Positions 35,135 to 44,143 of a DNA stretch of 64,000 nucleotides are shown here, in pieces. The DNA comes from Rhodovulum robiginosum. Its GTDB lineage: Bacteria; Pseudomonadota; Alphaproteobacteria; Rhodobacterales; Rhodobacteraceae. A program made the translations under genes and the position numbers. The DNA is taken from contig NZ_RWGU01000051.1 of the NCBI RefSeq assembly GCF_003944755.1, forward strand, positions 124,001 to 188,000. Direction: 5' to 3'. How positions within the stretch are numbered: position 1 is the first letter of the stretch; each line of letters starts with the position of its first letter. Below the pieces are notes generated by a model. That model worked only from the letters and a program-made list of their open reading frames with translations. It was not told the DNA's origin and ran no database searches.

Positions 35135-36339
35135 CAGCCTGCCCCCCGCGCGCGCAACTCGCCGATCAGGTAGTCGGCGACGCTTTGGGCCGCCTCGGCG
35201 CCCTCGGTCGTGACCTGCCAGGCGGCATGGGCCATGGCGGCGGCCCGTTCGGGGGCCAGCAGCGTCTCCAGCGCCTCGGCCAGGCCCTGCGCATCACGCA
35301 CCTGCCAGGCGGCGCCGGCGGCGGCGAGGCGGCGGTAGCGGGGCGCAAAGTCGCCGGTGCCGGGCCCATGCACCACCGCCGCGCCCAGCGAGGCCGCCGG
35401 GAACGGGTCGCGGCCTTTCTGAGCGGCGAGTGTGCCGGCCAGAAAGGCGACCGGGGCGAGGCGGTACCACAGCCCGTCTTCGCCCTCGGTATCTGCAAGG
35501 TAGATTTGGGTTTCCTCGTCGATCTCGTCGTCTGCGCTGCGCTGCGCCACGCGCCAGCCCGCCTTGCGCAATGCCTTGGCCAGGGCCGTGGCGCGGGCCG
35601 GGTCGTCGGGCGCCAACAGCAGCAGCAGCCGGTGCGACAGGCGCAGCGCGGCGGCATGGGCGGTGCAGACCAGGGCATCTTCCTCTGGCGTGGCGCCATA
35701 GGCCAGCCATGCCGGCCGGTGGGCCAGCGCCTTGGCCATCGCCGCGCGCTCGGCCTCGTTGCAGCCTGGCGAAATGCCGCTTTCAGAGAGCCGCCCGGAG
35801 ACGGTGATCCGCTCGCGCGCGATGCCCAGTGTCTGAAAAATGGCCGCGCCGAGGGTGTCGGCGGCGAAGACGCGGTCGAACCGGCGGACCATGGCGCGCT
35901 GGCCCACGGGCCGCCAGCGCGCGTGCCAGGCGGGCGGGATGCCGGTGCCGATCAGGACCGCGCCGGCGCCGGCGCGGGCGGCCGCGCGCAGCAGCTGGCG
36001 CGCCAGCGTGGACGGAAACCAGACCGACAGGTCGGGGCGCCAATGGTAGGCGAAATCCGTGGCGGCAGCGCGCTCTTCGGGCGGCGCGGGCCGGATCAGG
36101 GCGCCGCCCACGCCATGGGCGGCGAACATCGCGCCGGCCTGCGCCGAGGCCGGCCCGGTGACGAGCGTGCAAAGGCCGGGCAGGTCGTCTTCGACAAGGC
36201 TGACGATCTCGGCGATGGCACCGGTCATATCCTCGGGCGGTGCGTGCACCCACAAGAGCGGCCCGGCCGGGCGCCGGCCCTCGGCCTGGGGCGCAGGACG
36301 CCGGGCCGGTACGATGCCGAGGCCGGGAGAGGGCGCCAT
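35134..36339 (-). CDS. waaA: Kdo transferase WaaA (KdtA), divergent
   Basis: A 401-residue GT-B protein of the Kdo transferase family, which adds Kdo to lipid IVA. Context is strong: it directly precedes lpxK. The N-terminus reads [19 protein letters not shown], where the family has a WxHxxSxGE motif with a catalytic Glu. The C-terminal [18 protein letters not shown] and [19 protein letters not shown] replace the usual GGS and GGHNPLEPA motifs. The fold is recognisable but key motifs are altered. The ATG at 36339 gives a sensible N-terminus; upstream in-frame extensions run through the DUF4170 gene. Confidence 0.82.
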   Translation of the reverse strand: MAPSPGLGIVPARRPAPQAEGRRPAGPLLWVHAPPEDMTGAIAEIVSLVEDDLPGLCTLVTGPASAQAGAMFAAHGVGGALIRPAPPEERAAATDFAYHWRPDLSVWFPSTLARQLLRAAARAGAGAVLIGTGIPPAWHARWRPVGQRAMVRRFDRVFAADTLGAAIFQTLGIARERITVSGRLSESGISPGCNEAERAAMAKALAHRPAWLAYGATPEEDALVCTAHAAALRLSHRLLLLLAPDDPARATALAKALRKAGWRVAQRSADDEIDEETQIYLADTEGEDGLWYRLAPVAFLAGTLAAQKGRDPFPAASLGAAVVHGPGTGDFAPRYRRLAAAGAAWQVRDAQGLAEALETLLAPERAAAMAHAAWQVTTEGAEAAQSVADYLIGELRARGAG

Positions 36340-36349
36340 GGGCGGGCGG

Positions 36350-36595
36350 TCAGCCGCCGAGTTCTTCGGTCGGGCTGGCCTCGGCCTCTTCGTCGCGCAG
36401 CCGGTGAATATGAGCGATGAAATAGCGCATATGGGCATTGTCGACGGTGCGCTGGGCCTCGGCCTTCCAGGCGTTGTGCGCGCTTTCGTAGTCGGGAAAC
36501 ATTCCCACGATATGGATGTCGTCGACATTCTTGAACGCGGTTTTCTGCGGGTCGACCAACTCGCCCCCGAAAACCAGATGCAGGCGCTGGGTCAT
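36350..36595 (-). CDS. DUF4170 protein
   Basis: An 81-residue protein of the DUF4170 family: QRLHLVFGGELVDPQ, HIVGMFPDYESAHNAWKAEA and AHMRYFIAHIHRLRDEE. The function is not established. Genes of this family sit beside waaA/lpxK in Rhodobacterales, so a link to LPS synthesis is possible, but that is guilt by association. It ends 10 bases before waaA. RBS GGAAAAGG-like sequence precedes the ATG. Confidence 0.88.
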   Translation of the reverse strand: MTQRLHLVFGGELVDPQKTAFKNVDDIHIVGMFPDYESAHNAWKAEAQRTVDNAHMRYFIAHIHRLRDEEAEASPTEELGG

Positions 36596-36663
36596 CCTTT
36601 TCTCCCTCTGCCGCGCGTGTTGTGCTGCGACCCTAGACGATGGCAGGCACGGGGGAAAGACGA

Positions 36664-37437
36664 TCAGGCGAGGCGTTGCATCAGCGCGTCGTGCAATGCC
36701 GGGCCGGCGACGACGACCCCCTGCGAGACCGGGTGGGGCGTGTTGAATTCCAGCGCCCTGCCGCGCCGGTCGCTGACCCGCGCGCCGGCCTCTTTGGCAA
36801 TCAGCGTGCCGGCGGCGGTGTCCCAGTCCCAGCTGTCGCGCAGCGTCAGCATCGCGTCATAGCGCCCCTCGGCCACCAGGCACATGCGGTAGGCGAGCGA
36901 GGCCCGGAGCGAGCGTTTCAAAACAGGCGGCGGGCCTTGCCAGTGCTCCTCGGCCAGCGCCGGGCCCGCGGTCAGCACCCGTGCGCCTTCCAGATCCTCG
37001 CGGCCGGTCGCGCGGATCGGCGTGCCGTTCAGCGATGCGCCCGCCCCCTTGCGGGCGGAATAGAGCCGCTTTTCCATCGGCAGGTAGACGACCGCGGCGA
37101 TCACGCGGCCCGCGCGCGCCACCGCCAGAGCATGGGCAAAGCCGCGCTCGCCATTGAGAAACGCCCGCGTGCCGTCAAGCGGATCGACGATGAATACATG
37201 CTCGTCATCCAGCCGCCCTGCGCTGTCCTCGGTCTCTTCCGAAAGCCAGCCGTAACCGGGCCGGGCGGCCAGCAGCCTGGCGCGCAGCATCGCGTCGATT
37301 TCCAGGTCGGCCTCGCTGACCGGGCCCTGGTGACCGGGTTTGTCCCAGACATAGGGTGACCGGCGCCAGTGGCGCGCGGCGATCTCTCCGGCGGCTTGGG
37401 CGGCCTCGGCCAGAAGATCGAGGTCACTCGCCGGCAA
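36664..37437 (-). CDS. cysQ: 3'(2'),5'-bisphosphate nucleotidase CysQ
   Basis: A 257-residue member of the inositol-monophosphatase fold. Metal-binding motifs are GWLSEETEDSAG (Glu-Glu), FIVDPLDGTRAFLNGERGF (the DPLDGT signature) and the C-terminal WDWDTAAGTLIAKEAGA. CysQ hydrolyses PAP, the by-product of PAPS-dependent sulfotransfer, which fits the sulfotransferase-like genes in this window. It overlaps the pmbA stop by 14 bases and is followed by DUF4170. Confidence 0.9.
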   Translation of the reverse strand: MPASDLDLLAEAAQAAGEIAARHWRRSPYVWDKPGHQGPVSEADLEIDAMLRARLLAARPGYGWLSEETEDSAGRLDDEHVFIVDPLDGTRAFLNGERGFAHALAVARAGRVIAAVVYLPMEKRLYSARKGAGASLNGTPIRATGREDLEGARVLTAGPALAEEHWQGPPPVLKRSLRASLAYRMCLVAEGRYDAMLTLRDSWDWDTAAGTLIAKEAGARVSDRRGRALEFNTPHPVSQGVVVAGPALHDALMQRLA

Positions 37438-38782
37438 GCGTCAGTCCCTCGACCAGCAGGCTGGGGACCCGGCGCGACAGGTGATCGCGCGCGTCGTTGG
37501 CCGGCACGATGGTCTTGAGCATATCGCGCAGGTTGCCGGCGATGGTGCATTCGTTGACCGGATAGGCGATCTCGCCCTTTTCGACCCAAAAGCCCGACGC
37601 GCCGCGCGAATAGTCGCCCGTGGTCGCGTTGATCGAGCTGCCGATCAGCGAGGTGATCATCAGCCCGGTGCCCATCTCGGCCATCAGCGCGGCGCGGCCG
37701 GCCTCGCCCGGCGTCAGGGTAATGTTGCTGACCGAGGGCGAGGGCGGCGACGAGACGCCGCGCGCGGCATTCGCGGTGCTTTCGAGCCCCAGCTTGCGGG
37801 CGGTGGCAAGGTCGAGCACCCATCCTTTTAGGACGCCGTTTTCCACCAGCGCCCGGCGCGCGGTCGCCAGCCCCTCGGCGTCGAAGGGGCGCGAGCCCGA
37901 GATGCGCTTGCGGTGCGGATCTTCGAGCAGCGACAGGCCCGGCGGCAACACCGCCTCGCCCATCAGGTCGCGCGCCCAGGATGCGCCGCGGGCGATGGCG
38001 GTGCCGTTGATCGCGCCCAGCAGGTGGCCGATCAGCGATGCCGCGACGCGCTCGTCATAGAGCACCGGATAGGCGCCGGTCTTGGGCCGGCGCGCACCGG
38101 CGCGGGCAACGGTCCGTTCGCCGGCGAGGCGGCCGACCTCTTCGGGGTCGGGCAGGTCGGCCTGGAACACCCGCGTCTCGTAGCTGTAATCGCGTTCCAT
38201 GCCGGTGCCGCTGCCGGTGATCGCCATGCACGAAACCGCCCGGTCGGTGCGCGCATAGCCCCCGGCAAACCCGTTGGTCCCGGCGAGGTGCAGCCGGCGG
38301 TACCCATACCCGGCCGAGGCCGATTGCACCTGGCTGACGCCGTCGATGGCGGCCGCGGCGGCCTCGGCGCGGCGGGCATCGTCTTCCAGCGTGGCGGGGT
38401 CGGGTTCGGGCGCCGGGTCGGCAAGGTCCAGCGCGTCGGCATCGCGCGCGTCGGCCAGAAGCGCGGGGTCGGCCAGCCCGATGGTGGGGTCCTCGGGCGC
38501 CTCGCGCGCCATGGCAAGCGCGCGCTCGGCCATCTCGGCGATGGTCTCTGGCCGCGTGTCAGAGGCCGAGACGCAGGCCTGGCGCCGGCCCAGCAGGACG
38601 CGCAGGCCCAGATCGACGCCCTCGGCCCGCTCGGCCTGTTCCAGCCGTCCCTGCCGCACGTCGATCGACAGCGACGTGCCCTCGACGGCAATCGCATCGG
38701 CATCCTCGGCGCCTGCCTTGCGGGCAGCCGAAAGCAGGGCGTCGGTCAGCGCGGAGAGATCCTGGGGCATGTGGCGGGGCAT
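37424..38782 (-). CDS. pmbA: TldD/PmbA family protein PmbA
   Basis: A 452-residue protein of the PmbA side of the TldD/PmbA pair, a cytoplasmic protease complex. It shows the N-terminal half of the family (ISIDVRQGRLEQAERAEG, GLRVLLGRRQACVSASD) and the C-terminal TLTPGEAGRAALMAEMGTGL and STGDYSRGASGFWVEKGEI pattern. As expected for PmbA, there is no HExxH zinc motif, which resides in TldD. An ATG four codons in (38770) is an alternative start. It begins the run pmbA-cysQ-DUF4170-waaA-lpxK. Confidence 0.93.
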   Translation of the reverse strand: MPRHMPQDLSALTDALLSAARKAGAEDADAIAVEGTSLSIDVRQGRLEQAERAEGVDLGLRVLLGRRQACVSASDTRPETIAEMAERALAMAREAPEDPTIGLADPALLADARDADALDLADPAPEPDPATLEDDARRAEAAAAAIDGVSQVQSASAGYGYRRLHLAGTNGFAGGYARTDRAVSCMAITGSGTGMERDYSYETRVFQADLPDPEEVGRLAGERTVARAGARRPKTGAYPVLYDERVAASLIGHLLGAINGTAIARGASWARDLMGEAVLPPGLSLLEDPHRKRISGSRPFDAEGLATARRALVENGVLKGWVLDLATARKLGLESTANAARGVSSPPSPSVSNITLTPGEAGRAALMAEMGTGLMITSLIGSSINATTGDYSRGASGFWVEKGEIAYPVNECTIAGNLRDMLKTIVPANDARDHLSRRVPSLLVEGLTLAGE

Positions 38783-38847
38783 CCTGTGATCGAAAAGGTT
38801 CCACAGGAGCTAGTACGCCGCGCCCGCCCGCGCAAGCCGCCGCCCGG

Positions 38848-40395
38848 TCAGCGCAGGCGCTGGCCGTTGGCCAGGATCTGCCCGTCCTCGGTCACCTGGA
38901 TGTCCGAGACCAGCGTATCGGCCCCCTCGCCCGGTTTTGCGAACATGCCCAGCATCATCCGGAATCCGGTGGCCTGATCCTGCGGCACGAGGCCCATCGC
39001 CACCAGCTTGTCCAGCAGGGCGTTGGCGCCGGTCAGCCGCAGCGACAGCCCGCCGGTGGGCTTTGGCATTCCGTTGAAGGGCGTGGTGTCGGAATTGTCG
39101 AAGCTGAAGGCGCCCGCGCCGCTCAGATCGGCCCCGGCGACGGAAAGCTGCAGCGCGTTGACGTCCAGCGATTGCAACTCGGCCGGCGGCTGGCCCTGCA
39201 ACTCGGCGATCGCCATGGGATCGAACAGGTCGGCCAGCATCCGCGCCTTACCGCTGAGATCGATCACCAGCGTCGCCGGATCGCGGGGCAGCGCGCCGGC
39301 GGGGTCTATCATCGACCACAGCGCCTCGTCGACGGTGAGCCCCTGAAGCCGGGTCAGCAGGCCGAAATCGCCGGGTTCTTCGCCCTGCGCAGTGGGCATG
39401 GTCAGGCCGAACGCGCCCTCCTCGATCTGCATCGCAAGCTGCGGAAAGGGTATCTGCGCGCCGCTCACCATCATCTCGGTACCGGACTGCGCCGTGCGGT
39501 AGACGATCTGATCGGAATCGAGGGCGAAATCGAACCGCCCGCCGGTCGATGCCATCGCCATGCGGGTGGGCGCCCCGGCCTCGGTGACGTCGGCCGTCAT
39601 CTGCAGGGGGCCATAGGCGATGTTGCCCTCGGAGGAGAACCCGGCCTTCAGCATCCGGGCCATATCGGTGCCGTCCATCTGCGGCGGCAGGACGCTGCGC
39701 GAGGCGCTGGTCAGCGCCCCGACGGTGGCCACGATCTTGACGGCGGTTCCGGCGGCCGGGTCGGACAGGTCGAAATCGAACCCGGCGCTGTCGGCGGCAA
39801 AGTCGCTGAGGATGGTGCGGCTGTCGGTGCCGGTTATGCGGTACATTCCCGACACGCCGCCGGCGGTCATCTGCATCTGTGCCGGCGCCGTCTCTCCGTC
39901 GACCGTCATCTGATCCATCGTCATACCCACCTCGGGCGCGGTGAATCGATAGGTGATGTCTCCGGGGCTGCCGGTGGCCACGGCTTCCAGCCCGGTCTGG
40001 CGCATCCGCATGGTGACATCGCTGCGCGCCGTCTCTCCGTTCATCCGGGCTTCGCTGTTGACCGCCAGCACGCCCTCGGGCGCCATGGTGATCCGCACTG
40101 CCCCGTCGCCGGTTTCGGTGAACACGATCTCGGCGATCGCGCCGCTGGCGGTGCTGCTCTGGCTGCCGCCTTCGGGCAGCTCGATCGGGCTGGTCTCGAT
40201 GGTAACCGAAACGTCGCGCACCACCAGGCTGTCACCCTCGACGGTCTCGGTCGCGGTGATCTGTTGCCCGTAGCTTTCGGCCATCCCCTTGAGACTGCCC
40301 CAGACCCCGGCCGCGGTCAGCTCGGCTGCGGCCGGGCCAGCCCAGGCAAGCCCGGCGATACATGCGAGGGCGGGCGCGGCTTTCCAATGTTGCAT
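38848..40395 (-). CDS. DUF2125 secreted protein
   Basis: A 515-residue protein with a signal peptide (MQHWKAAPALACIAGLAWAG, cleavage near AAAEL). The long beta-rich region of the DUF2125 family follows, with repeated patterns such as ITYRFTAPEVGMTMDQMTV and LATLVIDLSGKARML-like segments. The function is not known; the architecture resembles AsmA-like envelope proteins. The ATG at 40395 has AGGAAGGA about six bases upstream, which I prefer to an in-frame start 11 codons earlier. It is divergent from the SDR gene. Confidence 0.85.
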   Translation of the reverse strand: MQHWKAAPALACIAGLAWAGPAAAELTAAGVWGSLKGMAESYGQQITATETVEGDSLVVRDVSVTIETSPIELPEGGSQSSTASGAIAEIVFTETGDGAVRITMAPEGVLAVNSEARMNGETARSDVTMRMRQTGLEAVATGSPGDITYRFTAPEVGMTMDQMTVDGETAPAQMQMTAGGVSGMYRITGTDSRTILSDFAADSAGFDFDLSDPAAGTAVKIVATVGALTSASRSVLPPQMDGTDMARMLKAGFSSEGNIAYGPLQMTADVTEAGAPTRMAMASTGGRFDFALDSDQIVYRTAQSGTEMMVSGAQIPFPQLAMQIEEGAFGLTMPTAQGEEPGDFGLLTRLQGLTVDEALWSMIDPAGALPRDPATLVIDLSGKARMLADLFDPMAIAELQGQPPAELQSLDVNALQLSVAGADLSGAGAFSFDNSDTTPFNGMPKPTGGLSLRLTGANALLDKLVAMGLVPQDQATGFRMMLGMFAKPGEGADTLVSDIQVTEDGQILANGQRLR

Positions 40396-40527
40396 GAGGG
40401 TTCCTTCCTGAAAGACGGTTTGGCGCAAGCTTCGACGCAGGCCGAGCGCGAGTCAACGGCACGTTGCGGCTGGTCAGCGCCGAGGCGCTGGGCTACCACT
40501 GTCGCAAGACAAAATACGGAGATGAGC

Positions 40528-41283
40528 ATGGCGGATCTGACCGGCAAAAGCGTATTGATCACGGGGGCCAGCCGGGGCATCGGCGCGGCCGCGGCACGTG
40601 CCTTTTCCGAGGCGGGGTGCCATGTCGCGCTGGCTGCGCGCAGCGCCGAGGCGATCACCAGTATCGCCCGAGAGATCGGACCCGCCGCGCTGGCGCTGCC
40701 CTGCGACGTCGCCGATTTCGGGCAGGTCTCGGACGCGGTGCGCGCCGTCGTGAAATCCTTCGGCAAGATCGACATCCTGGTAAACAATGCCGGCGTGATC
40801 GAGCCGATATCGCGGCTGCAGGATGCCGACCCGGCCGAGTGGTCAGAGGCGGTCGACGTCAACCTAAAGGGCGTCTTCCACGGCATGCGCGCGGCGATGC
40901 CGGTGATGGCGGCGATGGGCGGCGGCACGATCCTGACCGTCAGCTCCGGCGCCGCCCACAGCGCGCTGGAGGGGTGGAGCCATTACTGCACCTCAAAGGC
41001 CGGCGCCGCGATGCTGACCAAATGCGCCCACCTGGAGGGCGAGGGCCAGGGCATCCGCGCCATGGGCCTGTCGCCCGGCACGGTGGCGACCGAAATGCAG
41101 CGCCAGATCAAGAACAGCGGCGTGAACCCGGTCAGCCGGCTGGACTGGGGCGATCACATTCCGCCCGCATGGCCGGCCAAGGCTCTGGTCTGGATGTGCA
41201 CCGCCGATGCCGACGAGTTTCTCGGCCAGGAAATCTCGCTGCGCGAACGGGCGGTCCGGCGCCGGGTAGGCCTTGAGGCATGA
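40528..41283 (+). CDS. short-chain dehydrogenase/reductase
   Basis: A 251-residue classical SDR. Motifs are VLITGASRGIGAAAARAFSE (cofactor loop), ILVNNAGVIEP, TVSSGAAHSAL (catalytic Ser region) and HYCTSKAGA (Tyr-Lys). The substrate is not predictable. The start ATG at 40528 sits six bases after GGAG, while the ATG two codons upstream directly abuts it. It is coupled to the enoyl-CoA hydratase-like gene by an ATGA overlap, so a role in acyl-CoA or aromatic catabolism is a reasonable guess. Confidence 0.88.
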   Translation: MADLTGKSVLITGASRGIGAAAARAFSEAGCHVALAARSAEAITSIAREIGPAALALPCDVADFGQVSDAVRAVVKSFGKIDILVNNAGVIEPISRLQDADPAEWSEAVDVNLKGVFHGMRAAMPVMAAMGGGTILTVSSGAAHSALEGWSHYCTSKAGAAMLTKCAHLEGEGQGIRAMGLSPGTVATEMQRQIKNSGVNPVSRLDWGDHIPPAWPAKALVWMCTADADEFLGQEISLRERAVRRRVGLEA

Positions 41284-41900
41284 TCGCGCTGGACAAGGAC
41301 GGCGCGCGCTGGACGCTCAGGCTGAACCGTCCGGACAAGGCGAACTCGCTGACCAAGGCGATGCTGAGAGAGATCGAAAGCGTCGTCTCGGACGCCGAGC
41401 GCGAAAAGATCGGCGCGCTGGTGATAACCGGCACCGGACGTGTCTTTTCGGCGGGTGCCGATCTCGACGAGGCGCGGGCCGGGCTGGCCACCGACGGCGT
41501 GTGGGAGCGCGTCTCGGGCCGCATCGCTGCGATGGAGGCGATGACGGTGGCGGCGCTGAACGGCACGCTGGCCGGCGGCGCCTTCGGCATGGCGCTGGCC
41601 TGCGACCTGCGGATCGCGGTGCCCTCGGCCAACTTCTTCTATCCGGTGATGAAGCTCGGCTTTTTGCCGCAGCCCTCCGACCCGGGGCGGCTGGCGGCGC
41701 TGGTGGGGCCGGCGCGGGCCAAGCTGATCCTGATGGGGGGTGCCAAGATCACCGCCGACGAGGCGCTGGCCTTCGGGCTGGTCGACCGGGTGGTGGCCGC
41801 CGAAGAGTTGGAGGCGGCGATCGAGGCGCTGGTGGCCGACGCGCTGGCCGCGACACCCGAACACCGGGCGTCGATCAAGCGGCTGTGCGAGGGGCGCTAG
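41280..41900 (+). CDS. enoyl-CoA hydratase/isomerase family protein
   Basis: A 206-residue crotonase-fold protein, shorter than the usual 250-260. It shows LRLNRPDKANSLTKAML, GRVFSAGADLDEARAG (oxyanion-hole region), GTLAGGAFGMALACDLRIA (second oxyanion-hole segment) and FGLVDRVVAAEEL. The C-terminal helices appear trimmed. It is coupled to the SDR gene upstream. Its TAG stop overlaps the stop of the convergent HNH gene through a shared CTAG. Confidence 0.88.
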   Translation: MIALDKDGARWTLRLNRPDKANSLTKAMLREIESVVSDAEREKIGALVITGTGRVFSAGADLDEARAGLATDGVWERVSGRIAAMEAMTVAALNGTLAGGAFGMALACDLRIAVPSANFFYPVMKLGFLPQPSDPGRLAALVGPARAKLILMGGAKITADEALAFGLVDRVVAAEELEAAIEALVADALAATPEHRASIKRLCEGR

Positions 41901-42199
41901 CGCCGGCGCCGCGGCCCCGGACTTTTGGAATGGAAATCGGCGGGGCGCTTTTTCACCCAGGCAATGAATTTCGCCAGCCGCGGATGGGCCCTGAGCGCCG
42001 CGATGGTGGGATAGCTGCGGGCAAGCTCGGCCTCGGTCAGGGAGGCGTGGATTTCATTGTGACAGATCTGATGCAGCAGAACCGTCGGCCCGCCCTTGCC
42101 GCCCCGCAGCTTGGGCACGAGGTGGTGCAGGCTCTGCCGCGCATGGGGCGGGATCGGGCGGCCGCACAAGGGGCAGATCGGGGTCGGGTCGTCTGGCAT
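41897..42199 (-). CDS. small HNH-type endonuclease domain protein
   Basis: A 100-residue protein. CPLCGRPIPPHARQSLHHLV gives a CxxC zinc pair and the HH catalytic motif. GGKGGPTVLLHQICHNEIHA supplies the remaining N/H positions of the HNH fold, and the end is strongly basic (HSKSPGPRRRR). Stand-alone HNH proteins of this type act as nicking or restriction-like nucleases; the target is unknown. The ATG at 42199 has AGGG five bases upstream. A start at 42226 would overlap the divergent flavoprotein start. Confidence 0.85.
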   Translation of the reverse strand: MPDDPTPICPLCGRPIPPHARQSLHHLVPKLRGGKGGPTVLLHQICHNEIHASLTEAELARSYPTIAALRAHPRLAKFIAWVKKRPADFHSKSPGPRRRR

Positions 42200-42224
42200 G
42201 TCGCCCTGTCGCAGGTGGTAATCC

Positions 42225-43448
42225 ATGGATGATGCGGCGGACACCGCCACCGGGCAAGACCGGCGCGTCGCGGCGCTGGTGATCGGCGCGGGGCCGGCCG
42301 GGCTGATGGCGGCGGAGGCGCTGGCGCGGGCGGGGCTTTCGGTGCTGCTGGCCGAGGCCAAGCCGTCGCCCGGGCGCAAGCTGTTGATGGCGGGAAAATC
42401 GGGGCTGAACCTGACCAAGGACGAGCCCGCGGAGACCTTCCTCGCGCAGTACGAAGAGGCCGCGGGGCCGCTGGCCCCTATGCTGCGCGCCTTTGGTCCG
42501 GCCGAAGTGGCGGCGTGGGCCGAGGGGCTGGGCCAGCCCGTGTTCACCGGGTCGTCGGGCCGGGTTTTTCCGAGGGCGATGAAGGCCTCGCCCCTGCTGC
42601 GGGCCTGGCTGGCGCGGCTGGACGCCGCCGGCGTGCGGCTGGAAACCCGCTGGCGCTGGGCGGGGTGGCGCGGCGAAAGTGCCGTTTTCCAGACGTCATC
42701 GGGGCCGGTTTCGGTGCTGGCCGATGTCACCGTGCTGGCATTGGGCGGGGCGAGCTGGGCCAGGTTGGGCTCTGACGGGGCCTGGGCGGACACCCTGCGC
42801 GCCGAGGGCGCGGCGGTGGCGCCGTTCCGCCCGGCCAATGTCGGGCTGAGGGTCGAGTGGTCGTCGCACATGGCGCGCCAGTTCGGCCAGCCGGTCAAGG
42901 GCGTGGCGCTGTGCGCCGGCGGGCGGCAGGTCCGCGGCGAATTCGTCGTCTCGCGCAGGGGGCTGGAAGGCGGGGCGATCTATGCCCTCTCGCGGCCGCT
43001 GCGCGAGGGCGCGCCGCTGATCGTGGACCTGATGCCGAACCGCACCGAGGCCGAAATTGCCGAGCGGCTGGCCCGCCCGCGCGGAAAGGCCAGCCTGACG
43101 GCGCATCTGCGCAAGACGCTGCGGTTGCAGGGGCCGCGGCTGGCGCTGCTATACGAATGCGCCCGGCCGTTGCCGCAGGGCGCCGCGCTTGCCGCCCGGA
43201 TCAAGGCGCTGGCGGTGCCGCACGGCGGCCCGCGCCCGCTGGACGAGGCGATCTCGACGGCCGGCGGCGTGGACTGGGCGGGTCTCGACGCGGGGCTGAT
43301 GCTGACCGCGCGGCCCGGCGTGTTCTGCGCCGGCGAGATGCTGGACTGGGAGGCGCCGACAGGCGGCTACCTGCTGACCGCGTGCCTGGCCACGGGGCGC
43401 TGGGCCGGGCAGGCCGCGGCGCGCCGTCAGGCCGCCCTTGCGCGCTGA
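42225..43448 (+). CDS. TIGR03862-type FAD-dependent oxidoreductase
   Basis: A 407-residue flavoprotein of the BaiN/HI0933-like family. The dinucleotide-binding VIGAGPAGLMAAEALARAGL is followed by PGRKLLMAGKSGLNLT, then FTGSSGRVFPRAMKASPLL, VLALGGASWARLGSDG and the C-terminal GVFCAGEMLDWEAPTGGYLL. These match the TIGR03862 subgroup. The physiological substrate is unknown. It overlaps the convergent GST gene by 22 bases. Confidence 0.88.
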   Translation: MDDAADTATGQDRRVAALVIGAGPAGLMAAEALARAGLSVLLAEAKPSPGRKLLMAGKSGLNLTKDEPAETFLAQYEEAAGPLAPMLRAFGPAEVAAWAEGLGQPVFTGSSGRVFPRAMKASPLLRAWLARLDAAGVRLETRWRWAGWRGESAVFQTSSGPVSVLADVTVLALGGASWARLGSDGAWADTLRAEGAAVAPFRPANVGLRVEWSSHMARQFGQPVKGVALCAGGRQVRGEFVVSRRGLEGGAIYALSRPLREGAPLIVDLMPNRTEAEIAERLARPRGKASLTAHLRKTLRLQGPRLALLYECARPLPQGAALAARIKALAVPHGGPRPLDEAISTAGGVDWAGLDAGLMLTARPGVFCAGEMLDWEAPTGGYLLTACLATGRWAGQAAARRQAALAR

Positions 43449-44014
43449 TAGGCCGGGCGCGCGCGCATCCGTTCCAGATATTCGGCCAGAGCGGCCTCTT
43501 TCAGCGGAAACTGTGCCGCCGTGGCCCAGTCGCCGCAATGGGTCAGGATGATGTCGGGCACCGTCATCTCGGTGCCGGCGACGAAGGGGCCGTGGCCCAT
43601 CCGGCGCACCAGCGTGGCCTGGCTGCGTTCGAATTCCCAGCGCAGGCTGTCCTTGATCGCCGATTGCCGCAGCTCTTCGGGCAAGACGAAACTGTGCCGC
43701 GCGGCCATCCAGAGCGCCGCGTCGAACTCGTCGAGCAGGAACTGGGTCAGGCTGTCCTGCTGGGCGCGTTCGATCGTGCCCGCGGGGTGGGTCAGCGCGC
43801 CGTGCTTGTCGGCGAGATAGGTCAGGATCGCGGTCGAATCGGTGATTGGCGTGCCGTCGACCACCAGCACCGGCACCTTGCCCGCCGGGTTCAGCGCGAC
43901 CACATCGCCCGAGCGCGGCGGCGCGGGCACATGTTCGTAAGGCACGTCCAGCTCTTCGAGCATCCACAACACACGCAGCGCCCGGCTGCGCCCGCTTCCG
44001 ATCACGCGATACAT
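43427..44014 (-). CDS. glutathione S-transferase family protein
   Basis: A 195-residue GST. The N-terminal thioredoxin-like domain has GSGRSRALRVLWMLEEL (catalytic Ser region), NPAGKVPVLVVDGTPI (cis-Pro) and ITDSTAILTYLADK (Glu/Asp-Ser glutathione contact). An all-helical C-terminal domain follows, with FVAGTEMTVPDIILTHC. Substrates are probably xenobiotic or oxidised metabolites. It lies 129 bases after holA on the same strand. That gap holds a 7-bp inverted repeat (GCCGGCA/TGCCGGC, 44061-44082) without a T-tract. Confidence 0.88.
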   Translation of the reverse strand: MYRVIGSGRSRALRVLWMLEELDVPYEHVPAPPRSGDVVALNPAGKVPVLVVDGTPITDSTAILTYLADKHGALTHPAGTIERAQQDSLTQFLLDEFDAALWMAARHSFVLPEELRQSAIKDSLRWEFERSQATLVRRMGHGPFVAGTEMTVPDIILTHCGDWATAAQFPLKEAALAEYLERMRARPAYQRARAA

Positions 44015-44143
44015 TCTCGGCCTCCCGTTCGCTCAGGTGCCAAGGGTTTCCAGCTTCGCCGCCGGCATTCAACCCTGCCGGCAGAGATTTTCCCGGCCCC
44101 GCGGCCGCAGCGGCGCCGACGGCCGGGTGTCGCTATGGCCCCG

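Noticed and set aside
39172-40527. Long upstream extension of the SDR gene
   Set aside because: The extension is antisense to DUF2125. GGAG six bases before ATG 40528 sets the true start.
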